DNA of 64,000 nt from Magicicada septendecula (Eukaryota; Arthropoda; Insecta; Hemiptera; Cicadidae), in the NCBI GenBank assembly GCA_034769895.1, contig CM068375.1, positions 256,912,768 through 256,976,767 of the forward strand. The letters are read 5' to 3'. Below, in pieces: positions 47,851 through 60,344 of this stretch. The notes below the pieces were generated by a model, which saw nothing but the letters and a program-made list of their open reading frames with translations, did no database searches and was not told where the DNA came from. The translations under genes and the position numbers were made by a program. How positions within the stretch are numbered: the first letter of the stretch is position 1; every line of letters starts with the position of its first letter.

Positions 47851-49330
47851 GTACGATTCACAAGAGGCATCCTTCATTATTTAATCATTAATAATTCAAT
47901 TTCACTTAAGTATTCTAACGACAAAATTTTATTTTTCCTTTTACTAAAAATAAAAAAAAAATTTGTTTTGTTTTGTGGGAACAATATAAGAAGAATCTCA
48001 ATAGAATTGTGCGTTTAATAGAAAGGAAAGTTTAAAATTGATCAAGTCTGTGTCCGGTAATTAGAAATCAGAATATGGCTTTATACAGGAGTGCTTTGTC
48101 TGGAGTGTCGCAAGACACGCCAGTTCTGTGGAATTTAGAATGTCTTGAAATCTGCTGCTAGCGTCGAGCCATACCAGGGGCCAGTAGAATAACAAATGAA
48201 GAAGTTCTCTAAAGAACAAAAGAGGAAAATAGCTTCATGAAAAACATACAACAAAGAAGAAAGAGTTGCTAAGTTTTTCGTCACTCAGACTGATGCAATA
48301 TGGGGAAAGATGGAAGGAGAAACAACATCAAAAGCTCAGCCCATCGGTGCTACCCGATTAAAGGGTACTTACATTACAGAGCAACCCTTGGAGCAAGGGT
48401 TGCTATCCATTAACCTTGTAGCTAAGGAGAAGAATGTTGTAAACATTTTAGTAATGCTTGTACTATAGTTGGCGTTCATATTTTTACATCATTACTACCC
48501 AAATTTAATTAATAACAGAAAAAATTTGCATGCTGAAATTGTGCAACACTGAACATTTAATACGGAACCTCATTAAATTAAAATAAACACTGACTGACTG
48601 AAGTCGTAGCCGTTAGAGCGGCCCATACACGATTTAAATCTAACAATTTTTATGAACCAAGAATGTTAAGACAAAATTTCAAAAATCTATTAAAAAAGAA
48701 ATGTTTAATAAAATTTAAACAATTTTTATTATTACTTCTATAAATTAAGGATGACTAGGACAAATCCTTTTCAGTAACTCGTACTTATATATCATTGACT
48801 ACATGACGCTTTCTTTCTTCATAAGACGGCTTTCCTTTTCCTCTTACGTCTTATCACTAAGGGAGCTTTGATTGGTGAGTTCAGAAATAATTAAGAGTTA
48901 ATCATAATTAATTAGCTTCTTACCTGCAATGGGACAACTACCCATTCAAGCATCAAACAGGTTTACGATAACTGAAACAAAACGTGCCTCTACATGTAAG
49001 TGTCACAGGCAAGAGATTAATACATCAAAAACAAAGTAAGCAGAATAAGAAAGAGGTCAGGAAACTAATAAGAAATAGGAGAATAAGAAAAGGAGAAGCA
49101 GAAAAATCAGGAAAAGAACAAGCATTCAAGGAAAAATAAGATGCTGTTAATTAGGTTGTGTACGGACAAAGTTGAAACGCGATACACAATGCAATTACTA
49201 AATTCAGTAGTAATGTAAATAGAGAGTAGAAAAGTTAGTTAAAGATAAAAATGTTGTTAAAATTACATATAATTTACATAAAAATATATAATTATTCAAA
49301 AATACAAAAATAAAATTTTGAAAATATATT
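47851..49330. other. no gene recognised
   Basis: AT-rich; a weakly GC-richer segment at 48,050-48,430 has no recognisable coding content. Purine-rich AGGA/AGAA repeats near 49,040-49,140. Confidence 0.5.
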
Positions 49331-52300
49331 AAAAATCGGTATGGAGAACCATACACCACTTCCATGTTATAAGATTTATATTTAAAATCGTTTACTTGAA
49401 TTCAGTTCGATAATTTCTGAAAAAATATCCCCCACCCTCAGACTATTTTCACTATTTATAGATTTTTTTTTATGGGGTAGTCGTTTAATATAATGTTATT
49501 TTCGAGTCACTTTAAAAATTAGATCTTGCAGAGGGTTCATTCCCTAAAGACGAAAAGTCTGTCTATGAACCGTTCCTCTATAAACACGTGCAGTTACACT
49601 GGGCAGCGATCCACAGGAAGCAAATCGCTGTCCACGCTGGACACCTTTTCGGCTTGTACGCGTTGTGTTGGTGTGGGTTTCGGCACTTTCCATTTAAAAA
49701 GCGTGCAAAAGTAAGAAAATAAAAATGAGTGAGGCCAGAAATAACGAGAATTGTGTGTGTGTGTGTGTCCGTGTCCTGCCTGCATTTTTATTGCGCTAAT
49801 CACAATAATAAAACTTTGGAAACGTAAACATTACATAATTGAGATATGCTTGCCTGCCAGGAACGATATATTTTCACTCATATATGATTTAAATTAAATG
49901 AAAAACATTATAATTTTATTGCCTAGCATCAAAATTATTTTATTTTTAACAATTACCTTTGTTTTAAAACGTTTAAATAAATTTTTAAGTACTTTACTCT
50001 TAATAAAACGTAAAACGTTGCAGGTAAACTACCCCTTCCCCTTATCCGATCATCACCAAAATCAATAGGGCTTGAGTCCTCTACAACTCAGATAGGAATG
50101 CAAAATATTATTTGATTCAGTTTGAATTTGCGACATCGAAAAAATTATACACACAGACACACAAACACACACACAGACACTTTTCGAAAAAATCGGAATG
50201 GAGAACCATACATGACTTCCATGTCCTAAAATTTATATTTAAAATCATTTAAATATTAATTAAATAAGTGGATGCTTGATTTCTGAAGAAATTACGTATC
50301 AGCTAAAATGGTACCACCATGTCAGGTGGATTAAGACTATCCTCAACCTTCGTGAGGAAGGACTGTACTTTTGGATAAAATGTATGTAGGTCGAACGAAG
50401 AGCCAGCTAAAGGTAGCTGCGATCTGATTCTTGTAATGAAATTGGACTCTCGCTGCGAGGGGCCGAGGGATGTCTATAGTGTTATCAAAGTCTTTCCTGT
50501 CAATACTATACTAGTCATTTTTCTTTTGTTTTTCAAAATCGAGTCTTGATTTCTTTCTTTCCATTTGTCTTCTGATTTCCTGAACGACTATTCTGTTCAC
50601 CCGTATAATTATAAATTTCTCAGCAAAACATTTCTTTCTTAATACGTTTGTGTCTCCTGTTTAACACCTACCATTCTGATCCATGTCATAACGCTATATT
50701 CCACACAGGCTAGTAAATAACTAGCCATCAGGGAGGTCAAAATATTTTCAAGGAGGGGCAAACAATTTTCCAAAGGAGAAAAATATTTATATATTTTTCA
50801 TACACACACACACACATGCACATATTAGTTTATAATTCTCATATCATAATAGAAATAAGTACACAGTTTGTATTAATTGCATTAATACAACAACACTGCC
50901 CAGCGATCCACAGGGAGCAAATCGATGTCCATCTTTTCGGCTTGCACGCGTTGTGTTGGTGTGGGTTTCGGCACTTTCCATTTAAAAAGCGTGGAAACAT
51001 AAGAAAATAACGTAAACATAAGTGAGGCCAGAAATAACGCGAATTTTGTATGTTTGTGTGTGTGTGTGTGTCCTGCCGGCCTTTTTATTGCGGTAATCAC
51101 AATAATAAAACTTTTGAAAAGTAAACATTACATAATTTAGATATGCTTGCCTGCCACGAACGATATATTTTCACTCCTACGTGATTTAAATTAAAATGAA
51201 AAATATAGAATTTTGTTAAAGTGAAATGAAATGTTTCCATATAAACTACTTCTTTGTTGTCAATAACGTAGTACACATATAAAACTTATAAAAATTTACC
51301 TCTTCCATCATCAACTACCATTTTAATTTAAAAAAAAAAAATATCCCCTCCCCTCTTCAACTACCCTCTTTAACTTTTCATTTATAGATATTTCATCTAC
51401 CTTTCTACAGTGGATTATTATGACCTTCTTTTCAGGATACTTTATTTATAAAAATTAAGCACTTTACTCTTGTTAAAACGTAAAACGGTGCAGGTAATCT
51501 ACCCCTTTCCCTTGACCAATCTTCGCCAAAAACAATAGGCCTTGAGTCCTCTGTAATTCAGAGCTGTATGGAAACAATTATTTGATTCTGTTTGAATTTG
51601 CGGCTGTTATCGTTTACCATAGAAAAAATTCTACACACAGACACTTTTCGAAAAATGACTTTTTTCATGTTTTGATGGTAGTACAATCAGAATCTGCCGT
51701 TAACTCGAACACGATTTTTTTCGCCATGGCCATACTTCCATTTCCTTATGGAACATGGAAGTAAAATCGGTAAGGAGAACCATAAATGACTTCCATGTCC
51801 TAAAATTTATATTTAAAATCATTTAAATATTTATTAAGTAAGTGGATGTTTGAGTTCTGAAGAAATAACGTATCAGCTAAAATGGTACCCCCATGTCAGG
51901 TGGGTGAAGACTATCCTCAACCTTCGTGAGGAAGGAGTGTACTTTTGGTTAAAATGTTTGCAGGTCGAAGAGCTGGCCAAAGGGAGCTGCGATTTGGTTC
52001 CTGTAATGAAATTGGACTCTCGCTGCGAGTTATCCGCCGAGGGTAAATGATGTCTATAGTGTTATCAAAGTCTTTCCTGTTAATACTATACTAGTCATTT
52101 TTCTTTTTTAAAATCGAGTATTTCTTTCTTTCTTTCCATTCGTCTTCTGATTTCCTGAACGACGATTCTGTTCACCCGTATAATTATAAATTTCTCAGCT
52201 AAACATTTCTTCCTTAATACGTTTGTGTCTTCTGTTTAACACCCACCATTCTGATCCATGTCATAACGCTATATTCCAAACAGGCTAGTAAATAACTAGC

Positions 52301-53434
52301 CTTTCAGGGAGGTCAAAATATTTTCTAGGAGGGGCAAACAATTTTCCAGAGGAGAAAAATATTTATATATTTTTCATACATACACACAAGCACATATTAG
52401 TTTGTAATTATTATATCATAATAGAAATATGTACACAGATTGTATTAATTTATTAAAACACTTATTACTTTAAAATATGCATAAAATTAATGGCTTGTAA
52501 AAGTTAATGTTTGATCTCCATTAACTAATGCTCAAGTTTCCAAAGTTTTAATATTATGATGTCCGTAATCAAAACATAAGAGCAGGTTTTACTGGGTTTG
52601 AGGGTACACCGTGGACAAAAATTTTCAACATACCCTATGGAGCATTGCTCAGAGTAAAGCTGCTAATCTACAATGTACGTTTCACAGAACAAACACGCGG
52701 AAAAGAAGGTCCGCACCGAAGTCTCTCATAGACCCTGAGCATCTTGCAGAGGGTTCTGTCCCTAAAGACGAAAAATCTGTCTAACCGTTCCTCTGTAAAC
52801 ACGTGCACTTACACTGGCCAGCGATCCACAGGAAGCAAATCGCCGTCCACGCTGTCACCTTTTCGGCTTGCACGCGTTGTGTTTGTGTGGGTTTCGGCAC
52901 TTTCCATTTAAAAAGCGTGAAAAAGTAAGAAAATAAAAATTAGTGAGGTTATAAATAACGCGAATTGTATGTGTGTGTGTGTGTCCTGCCTGCCTGGAAC
53001 GATATATTTTCACTCATACATGATTTAAATTAAAATGAAAAAATATAATTTGATTGCCTGGCAACAAAATTATTTTTAACAATTACCATTGTTTAGAAAA
53101 GTTTAAATGAATTTTCAAGTACCTTACTCTTATTAAAACATTAAACATTGCAGGTAAACAACCCGTTCCCCTTAACCGATCTTCACCAAAATCAACAGGG
53201 CTTGAGTCCTCTAAAATACAGGTCTGTTTGCAAAAAGTATTTGATTCTGTTTGAATTTGCGGCAGTTATCGTTTGCCATAGAAAAAATTCCACACACAGA
53301 CACACACAGAGACACTTTTCGAAAAATAACTTTTCTTCATGTTTTGAGGGTAGTACAATCAGAATCAGCCCTTATCTCGAACGCGATATTTTTCGCCGTC
53401 ACCATACTTCCATTTCCTTATGGAACATGGAAGT
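49331..53434 (-). mobile_element. head-to-tail array of three Helitron-like units
   Basis: Minus-strand order. Unit A: 5' hairpin 53,406-53,434 to a 3' end at about 51,764. Unit B: 5' hairpin 51,734-51,762 to about 50,190. Unit C: starts without a hairpin at the TTCGAAAAGTGTCTG microsatellite (about 50,188) and ends with the 3' hairpin at 49,339-49,354. Each unit has one or a partial satellite copy, a short (GT)n tract and pieces of the shared tail. At the A/B boundary the 3' end of A is separated from the 5' hairpin of B by only a few A/T bases. Such tandem joints are expected from rolling-circle replication past a terminus. No proteins encoded. Confidence 0.75.
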
Positions 53435-53924
53435 AAAATTAAAAATATGATATCATTACAAAATTGCAAAGAAAAGGAATATTTCTTAATCACTTGGCTG
53501 AGATACTGAATAGGATGAATTTCGATTTCGTTTTAAGACGAAATAGTCACTTTAATGTAAGTATTAAAAAATTGGAAAGGTAGGCCTATTGCATAGTTTT
53601 TATTTTTGTCTGAAGAATACTCTGCTGAGAGCAGGAGGGAAAGAAACTTCTGGCGATATTATGATTGTGGCGGTGACACAAGTCCTCATAATCTCAGTTA
53701 CAACTAACGCGATATCAGAGGTAAAAAAAATAATTAAGTAAAATTTATATCAAATTAATATGGTCAATGTTGAATATCTGCTTACAAAATAAATAAATCT
53801 TACTAGATAAAAACGGCAATAAAAAGAAAAATATATTACATCTCTTTGAACTTTCACGAAGTCATGAAGTTTTAAAATTTAATTTACGTGACCTTTTGGG
53901 TAACATAAAGGTAATGAGAAGTAC

Positions 53925-54240
53925 TGATGAAATGATAACAAAAAACATTAAAAAGGGAAGAAGAAAAAATCGTGGAGAAAGAAAGAAAAAAAGCGATGAA
54001 GAAAAAGAAGAAGAAGGCGAAGGAAGAGGAGGAGAAGAAGAAGAAGAACTAAAATAAAGAATGAAAACAAAACAAAGGAAAAAGTGGAAGAACAACAACT
54101 AACGGAAAAAGAGGGAAGTGAAAAAGGAGAAAAAGAAGAAAAAGAAAAAGTACAAGAAAAAAGAAGTGTAAAGAATAATGAGAAAAAAGGAAAACAGGCA
54201 GAATAAAGGAAGCAGTAGCAGTAATAGAAAAATGGAACAT
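53925..54240 (+). repeat. ~300-bp polypurine (GAA/AAG-rich) tract
   Basis: The plus strand is nearly all A and G, dominated by AAGAAG, GAGGAG and AAAAAG, with few pyrimidines. Open frames on the minus strand here are low-complexity Ser/Phe/Leu and not real genes. Such mirror-rich purine tracts can form triplex structures. Confidence 0.85.
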
Positions 54241-54810
54241 GAAATACAACAAGGATAACGAATAATATGAATTATATGAGCATATATAAAGTATATTACT
54301 AGATAATATTATAAACTTATTTCATTTTATACTAAGTGATTGATGGAAACTAAAGAAAGTAAAATATTTTTAAAAAAACATGAACTAGATGTAGTTTTTT
54401 ACAGTTCATAATGCACTGAATCCATTAAAATTCGATAGGAACAGCTTCTATATATAAGAAAGAGAGAGAGAAAGAGTTTATTCAAATTGAACAATTATGT
54501 CGTGTTTTTTAAATATAAATATAATTCATAAACAGTGCATCGCTGCATTAACGAGTGTGGAAACAAATATTTGATCTAAAATTAGAAGTCATTTGATTTA
54601 ATTGTTCTATAAAATATTTATTAAACGCCTCGTTAGTTCCGCTGAGCCGGATGATTCGAGTTATAGATTCTGCTTCATAATACCGTAATTGCCTTGTTGT
54701 TGTTATTGACGAACATGTTTTTAATAACGTATCTGTTAATAATTACACGTACATCTGTACGTTTTCTTGTAATTACGGTTACGAGGGGCAATAAACGCAA
54801 ACGGTAACGC

Positions 54811-54811
<1 letters not shown>

Positions 54812-54841
<30 letters not shown>
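54812..54841. repeat. (CA)n microsatellite
   Basis: About 15 CA units, 140 bp upstream of the TATA box of the exon at 55,167. Confidence 0.9.
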
Positions 54842-54843
<2 letters not shown>

Positions 54844-54978
54844 TGTACAGGTAGAATTAATATTAATAGTAACAATAGTAATAAAAAAATTATCAGTAGA
54901 TAAGAATTCAAGCGAACACACACACACATACAGGCCGGGTGTATATAATACACCGACGCTGCGACGTCCCACCCTACG

Positions 54979-55015
54979 TATAAAAGCGTCGCGACTACCC
55001 TAACTAACTTCACTT
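54979..55015 (+). promoter_or_regulatory. core promoter of the secreted-protein gene
   Basis: TATAAAAG at 54,979-54,986. A candidate initiator TCACTT (55,010-55,015) places the start A at 55,012, 33 bases from the first T of the TATA box, the usual distance. It differs from TCAKTY at one position. The 5' untranslated region would then be about 155 bases. No upstream ATG competes strongly with the start at 55,167. Confidence 0.65.
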
Positions 55016-55166
55016 AGCATACGACTCCCGTACTACCAACTTCAAAAAAAAAAGAGAGGAGAAGGCAACAACACTAGTCAACAGTAACGTTTTGTTAGTA
55101 CACGCATACATATTTTTTAGTTTCCGAATTCGTGTAGTGTTGCGGTTTTTATTTTAAAGAAATAAA

Positions 55167-55243
55167 ATGTTTTTCAAATACATCAACCTGCTGCTGGTCG
55201 CGGCGTTGCTCGTCATACCATACGCTCAGTGCCGACCCTACAG
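55167..55243 (+). CDS. exon 1 of a small secreted protein (signal peptide exon)
   Basis: ATG in an ATAAAATG context opens a 77-base coding exon: MFFKYINLLLVAALLVIPYA, then QCRPY and a split codon. Residues 1-4 end in a Lys, 5-20 are a hydrophobic core, and cleavage is likely after YAQC or near Ala20, so this is a textbook signal peptide. The exon ends at CAG/GTGAGT (55,244), a consensus 5' splice site, in phase 2. TATA box, initiator spacing and a short first exon fit insect neuropeptide, antimicrobial peptide or cuticle-protein genes, but the mature part is not visible here and I do not recognise the family. The next exon was not found downstream, so the first intron may exceed 8 kb or leave the window. 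Confidence 0.7.
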
Positions 55244-57210
55244 GTGAGTATTGTTCACGTATTTTGTTCGTAAGCGTTTAAAAAAATTACGTGCTTTTGT
55301 AGTTTTCATAAAATCATAATCATAATTTCAATGTCTTAATACATAATATAATCAACTTTATCAATTTGAAAGTATTTCTGAAACTGTTGTAACAACGAAT
55401 TGAAAAGATTTATGAATTGAATGAATATGAATATGATTTAAAGATAAAATGAATTGAATTGATTCATGCTTATTATAAAAGCAATTTCTACCTTATTCGA
55501 GATACTTTTTTCAGAATTCTGAACGAGTAACTGTATTTTGCATTTCTTTTAACAATAATTTAGAACGATCAAAATAGAGTCACAGGTCTACTTCTACAAA
55601 GTCACCACGAAAGTTTTAAGTTTTCCACACCCATTCTAAATATGTAGTAATCTAAATGTTTTATTCGCTGGGATTACGTATATTGTACATGAAGTTTTTT
55701 TACAAAATTTATTATAACTTTTAAATATAAATTGAAATTGACAAACATAAATAAATAATAAGTTAATTATCGAGAGATAAGTAGCTCTAAATTAAAAAAA
55801 GACGGGTTAGTAAAATTTTTACTAAATTCGCAAAGTTTTTAACATTCCTTTAATTCTGTATAATATAAGTTAAAGTATATTTCAAATTGTTAATTTCCAA
55901 ATTCAACGGCTCAGTTAGTTATTGCAATTGTTGGCGTTGAACTAAGTTGTGACTAGATTACTAGATAAGAGCACAAGTTTAATGAGTAGTTATCATAAAT
56001 TATGAGGTTTTATGTCATTTTGTAGAGACGTAATAGTTAAGAAGTGTGCTAATTTGTCAAGAAATTTCATTACAAAGCTGAGCTGAAACGACTATGAAAG
56101 TAATGAGACGAGGCTTTCGCCTTCCATAGTAAACGTTATTACACCTTGATGTTACGTACTCCATACTGTTTACATCTTTAGTATTAAACGCCGGGTCCCG
56201 ATTTGCACGGGGTGGACCACTGTGAAATAGTAGTAAAAAATTACGAAACAATTTGGTAGTTTCAGAAAATTAATTTTTTTATCAAACCGATTATTATTTT
56301 TTACTCAAGCATTTTCTGTATCGTATTATTGACGGCTCACAGCTGTATCTTATTATTGTCATTTTCTGTTTTGACGGCTCAAATCTCAAGTTACGTCTAA
56401 GTCTACAAAGAAAAATTTACCTGTTAGTTTAAAAAATAATTACCAGTATGATTAAAGTAATGAAATAATATATCATTACTAATTAAATAAAACATTATGT
56501 TTATTTGGAAAATGAAAAATCTTAATCCTGTAATATAAATTTTAATGAAATTGTATATTTGTTAAATAGTAGATAATGATCAGTTATGGTAATTCATACG
56601 ATTTGTAATTATTCTGGAAATATTTCTAAACAATGCGTTCGCTGAGAAGACTTAATCATTACCAATAATTATTTTGTTTATATAGTTACACTAACAAGCC
56701 AGTTCGACAATGTCAAATACTCGGTAGACCAATCGAATTTTTTATGGTCACCCCTTAGCGTTGGCGTTTATCAACCGCGAATAACAATAGCTGATAACTG
56801 ATAATTTACGTCGTGTAAATAATATTACAACCGTGTAGTGCAATTTATTATTTTGCGCAGATCAATATTCGCACACATGTTTCCGGTTAATGCGAGATTA
56901 GAGTAGGTTTATGTTCATTATATAACAGTGTCGTAAGTTGAACCAGTTTGGTGGAACCAACTGCAGTGTGTATGCGGCGCTTGCGATCTGTTCCGCGTCT
57001 TGTCTAATGAAATGAATTTTATTGGCTCTGTAAAATCATAACATCGGTAGTGTGATTACATTGGGTACGTTTAATGCCAGGAATAGGGGTGATTATAGAC
57101 ATTATCTAGACTCAAACTAATGGAGTTGTTGACGATTATTTATAATTAATAAAGCAACAACAAAAATTAATAATAATATTAATATTAATAATATTAACAA
57201 TAATAAATTC
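55244..57210 (+). other. probable first intron of the secreted-protein gene
   Basis: Begins GTGAGT. AT-rich, without recognised repeats or credible exons to 57,210. The intron probably continues far beyond, since LINE and Penelope relics follow. Confidence 0.5.
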
Positions 57211-57236
57211 CAGTAGTAGTAGTAGCAGTAGTAGTG

Positions 57237-57279
<43 letters not shown>
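57211..57279. repeat. (TAG)n microsatellite
   Basis: About 23 trinucleotides (AGT/TAG) with a CAG and a TGG interruption. Preceded by AAT-rich repeats. Confidence 0.9.
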
Positions 57280-57281
<2 letters not shown>

Positions 57282-57716
57282 TTACCGTAACGCTGTAACA
57301 GTATTAACAGCTGCTTTTTAAAAATAATTATTTCAAAATGAATCAGGCTACTTCATAACTCATAACTATTTCATGAATAATAGCTATTAATTAATGATGA
57401 CAACAATCGCAACAATAGTAGAAGGCACAATGATAATGAAAATCATTTACATATTTTTATAGTAAAATTAATAATGATGGTATTAACAAGTTTTCCTAAT
57501 CCTGTAAACTACACTACTCTGAAACTTTAAAACACGCGATTGATTTAAACTAACACTGGCAGAGATTTTGCCCATTCTCTGTATGACGTGTTTTGTGTAG
57601 GTATAATATTGAGGATGCCACATTAAAGACTGATGAACACCAGTCAGAATTTTACAGCAAATTAGCATAAATTTTGGAAGAAATTATAACTATTATTATT
57701 TTGAATTATAATGTAA

Positions 57717-57720
<4 letters not shown>

Positions 57721-57763
<43 letters not shown>
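57721..57763. repeat. (GT)n microsatellite
   Basis: About 21 GT units. The following 240 bp (57,764-58,005) is GC-richer than its surroundings, with no identified domain; it may be an unrecognised transposon piece. Confidence 0.9.
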
Positions 57764-57767
<4 letters not shown>

Positions 57768-58199
57768 ATCCAGTTCCTGCCGTTTCTAAAAATTCGGCCA
57801 CCAACCTATTCTACCTTGCCATTTCCTTTGTTGCAGACTTCTGTTTCTCCGAGAACAACCTTTCTCCCTGATTTACAAGGTCTACCCTGTTTTCATTTTT
57901 GCATCGTAGTCTATTTCAGTGAGTTTTTGGGCCTTGGACGTCCTGGCATTCAATGCTTAATCAGTAACTACTTTTATAAAGTAACAAACAGAAAGCAAAT
58001 GTGACGTGTGAATGGTACTGGGTAGGCTCTGTTCATTGGTTTTGGCACTACGGCATTCATTGGTTGAAAGAGCTGTTACCAGCATTATGACTGCTTTTGT
58101 GTTATTAATGTAGCAGCAATGCGTGGGTTCCCAAGTACATAATGTACTGTATCTGTACGGCCGTATTACTTGTAATTTGTTACTATTATATGTTTTATA

Positions 58200-58480
58200 A
58201 CATTATTTTATTACTAGCATAAAGTATAATAAATAATTGAGTTCATTATAATTCTAAGGTTTTTAAAAAAAAACACAAACACTTGGTAATTTCACAACTT
58301 ATTCTTAACATCGATTTAATTCTATTTCAATATAAAAACTAATGAAAATAAATTTTGTACAATTTTAATATAAAATAACAAATAATCGATTTAAATTCTT
58401 TTTAAAATTTAGATTATCGTAATGTTTACTTAATTGTTGTTTTAACAGTTATATTGGAAATATTTAATGCTTATATAGGC
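58200..58480. repeat. direct repeat, left copy (A and B blocks)
   Basis: Block A (about 58,205-58,310, with TTATTACTAGCATAAAGTAT and CACTTGGTAATTTCACAAC) recurs at about 59,205-59,315. Block B (about 58,312-58,480, with TTCAATATAAAAACTAATGA and GTTTTAACAGTTATATTGGA) recurs at about 60,350-60,515. A and B are contiguous here but separated by about 1 kb in the right copy. Confidence 0.75.
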
Positions 58481-58525
58481 TATTATTATTTTTTTTGTAT
58501 CGGCCATCTAAGGACCACATGCCAA

Positions 58526-59200
58526 TTTCAATTTTTTATTCTTTGTTCTTTCCTTTTCCTCCAATATTCTTTCATCTTTTCACTATGTCTCTTCTTCCTG
58601 TCTTCAGTCCACTTTGAACCTGCGTTTTTCTCTCTCCTACCCTTGACTCCTTCCATTTTTAACACTTTTGGCTGAAAAACTTCTCTTTCAATTGCTTCTT
58701 CTGCGTGTATATTATTCTTTTCTAAATCCTTTTGGACTTCTTTAATCCAACTTGATGTTGACTTCTTCCCCCACAGATATTTGAAGATTTGCTTTGTCAA
58801 CCTATTGTCGTCCATTCTATATAAATGTCCAAAAAATAATAGTCTTATTTTTCTCATTGTTCCTGTTATATTTTCTATACTTTGATATATTTCATCATTG
58901 CTTCTTAATTTCCAACCTTCTGAAGTTTTTCGTGGGCCTCATATTTTCCAAATAATTCATCTTTCTAATATTTCTAGTTTGTCTAAATTATAATTCAATG
59001 CTAGACATTCACTTGCATATAGGCATTCTGGCTTTACTACTGTACTGTAATGCCTTATTTTCGCATTTTTAGATATTCACTTTTATTGTAAATATCTTTA
59101 GTTATACCATATGCCCTTTCCATCTTATGAATCCTTTCTTCTATAGCAGATTTTTCTAAGCCATTCTCTTCAATGATTTCTCCTAGATACTTAAATTATA
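58526..59200 (-). pseudogene. 3' end of a non-LTR retrotransposon (LINE)
   Basis: Minus-strand frames give, in order, KYLGEIIEENGLEKSAIEER (59,190 onward), MERAYGITKDIY, a TVVKPECLYASECL segment (the V-x-P-x-LYASE motif after the reverse transcriptase core), LNYNLDKLEILER, RKIRLLFFGHLYRMDDNRLT and WIKEVQKDLEKNNI, ending in a Lys/Arg-rich tail at 58,528. This is the usual C-terminal region of an insect LINE, in a different subfamily from those at 5 kb and 47 kb. Frameshifts break it. It sits between the A/B repeat copies, so it inserted into or beside them. Confidence 0.75.
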
Positions 59201-59264
59201 ACATTATTTTTATTACTAGCAAAAAATATAATAAATAATTCAAATCATTATAATTCTAAGGTTT

Positions 59265-59464
59265 TTAAAAAACACAAACACTTGGTAGTTTTACAACTTA
59301 TTCTTAACTTCTGACAATTGTTTCAGATTATTAGGCTATTCTCAAAGAGCTGGTAAGAACAAGTTGTTGTTGCTACTTGAGAATAGCCTAATAGTCTGAA
59401 ACAATTGTCAGAGGTTAAGAATAAATTGTGAAAATGCCACGAGTTACTGTGTGTGTTTTTTTAA
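59265..59464. repeat. long hairpin with ~85-bp arms
   Basis: TTATTCTTAACTTCTGACAA through TTAGGCTATTCTCAA (to 59,345) is answered by TTGAGAATAGCCTAATAGTC through GGTTAAGAATAAATTG (59,377-59,425). The inner ~47 bp of each arm is nearly perfect, and pairing continues weakly out to 59,265 and 59,464. The loop is about 30 nt. The left arm overlaps block A of the direct repeat. Confidence 0.85.
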
Positions 59465-60287
59465 CCCCTTGTAGTAACATATTTCTTCAAGTGCCCAACG
59501 AGTCTTACATCAATATTATTCCAACACAATTTATATTGGGTTACTTTGCTTGGCTTATGTCATAATTCCTACATAATATTTATTTATGACATTTACTATT
59601 TATATTTTAGCGGTTATCACTATTTACGTACTAGTAACACATCGGATTAAGCGGAAGAAAAAGCTTAAATATAACGGAAGATGCCATTTTTCATTTGCCT
59701 TCATTCTATTGTAAAGATAAAACTACGACATATTGGCCTGGTGTATAGCATTTATTACCTTTATTATTACGACCAAATTAATCGTTATTCCTACTGCTGT
59801 TACAATAACAACAACTACTACTACTTCTGCTGCTGCTACTACGTGTTTTAGACACGGCCGATGCCACATGTGTGTAAAACAGGGAGTATAACTTCAAAAA
59901 TTATCGCTATCGATATCCAAACATTATCTTCAACATTATCGCTAAATACGTCTAATCTAATCAGCCATATCGGAAGGAATGAGCTGAAGTAGTACAGTAA
60001 TAATTGTGGGGTAGCAAATACAGCAGTACGCTTTGTTGGAAAATGGGCTTTAAAATTTATAACAATGTAGGCCAATGTACAGTAGCGACAAAGTATCAAA
60101 TAATGCATATAATATGTAATTATGCAAATTACATGTTACATAAAAATAAAAAAATACAAATACACACACACATACACACAATTGTGCATGTGCGTACGCT
60201 GTCATTTTCCGAAAAGTGTGTGTGTGTGTGAAATTATAATTACTTCTGCAAGAAGAGTGTATTATTTATTATCGTCTTAATTAACAT

Positions 60288-60322
60288 GACGCACGTTTCA
60301 TTGACTATGTCACTATCTTCAG
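60288..60322 (-). ncRNA. hammerhead-ribozyme-like motif downstream of the Penelope relic
   Basis: Minus strand: CTGAAGA (60,322-60,316), a loop region with little stem II pairing (TAGTGACATAGTCAAT; GAC/GTC possible), GAAAC (60,299-60,295), then ACG-TG-CGT as a 3-bp stem III and C as the cleavage base (GTC at 60,290-60,288). It lies about 400 bases 3' of the GIY-YIG coding end on the same strand, the position expected for ribozyme motifs in Penelope-like terminal repeats. Stem I is not evident. Confidence 0.45.
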
Positions 60323-60344
60323 AGGTTTCAAAATGAATTAACGA

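Larger units (their letters stand above)
53435..54975. other. upstream region of the secreted-protein exon; no gene
   Basis: Mostly AT-rich. It contains a polypurine stretch (separate entry), a short AGAGAG run near 54,461, and a (CA)n tract at 54,812-54,841. From about 54,620 the base composition becomes less AT-rich toward the promoter. Confidence 0.55.

Noticed and set aside
53862..54252. Ser/Phe/Leu-rich membrane-like open frames on the minus strand
   Set aside because: They are the complement of a polypurine tract.
54675..55013. 112-aa minus-strand open frame overlapping the promoter
   Set aside because: Crosses a (CA)n tract, has no recognisable domain, and runs through a better supported plus-strand TATA promoter.
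57764..58005. GC-richer block after the (GT)n tract as exon 2 of the secreted-protein gene
   Set aside because: A TTGCAG resembles an acceptor, but the downstream frame in phase 2 meets a stop quickly and lacks peptide-gene features; it looks more like a repeat fragment.
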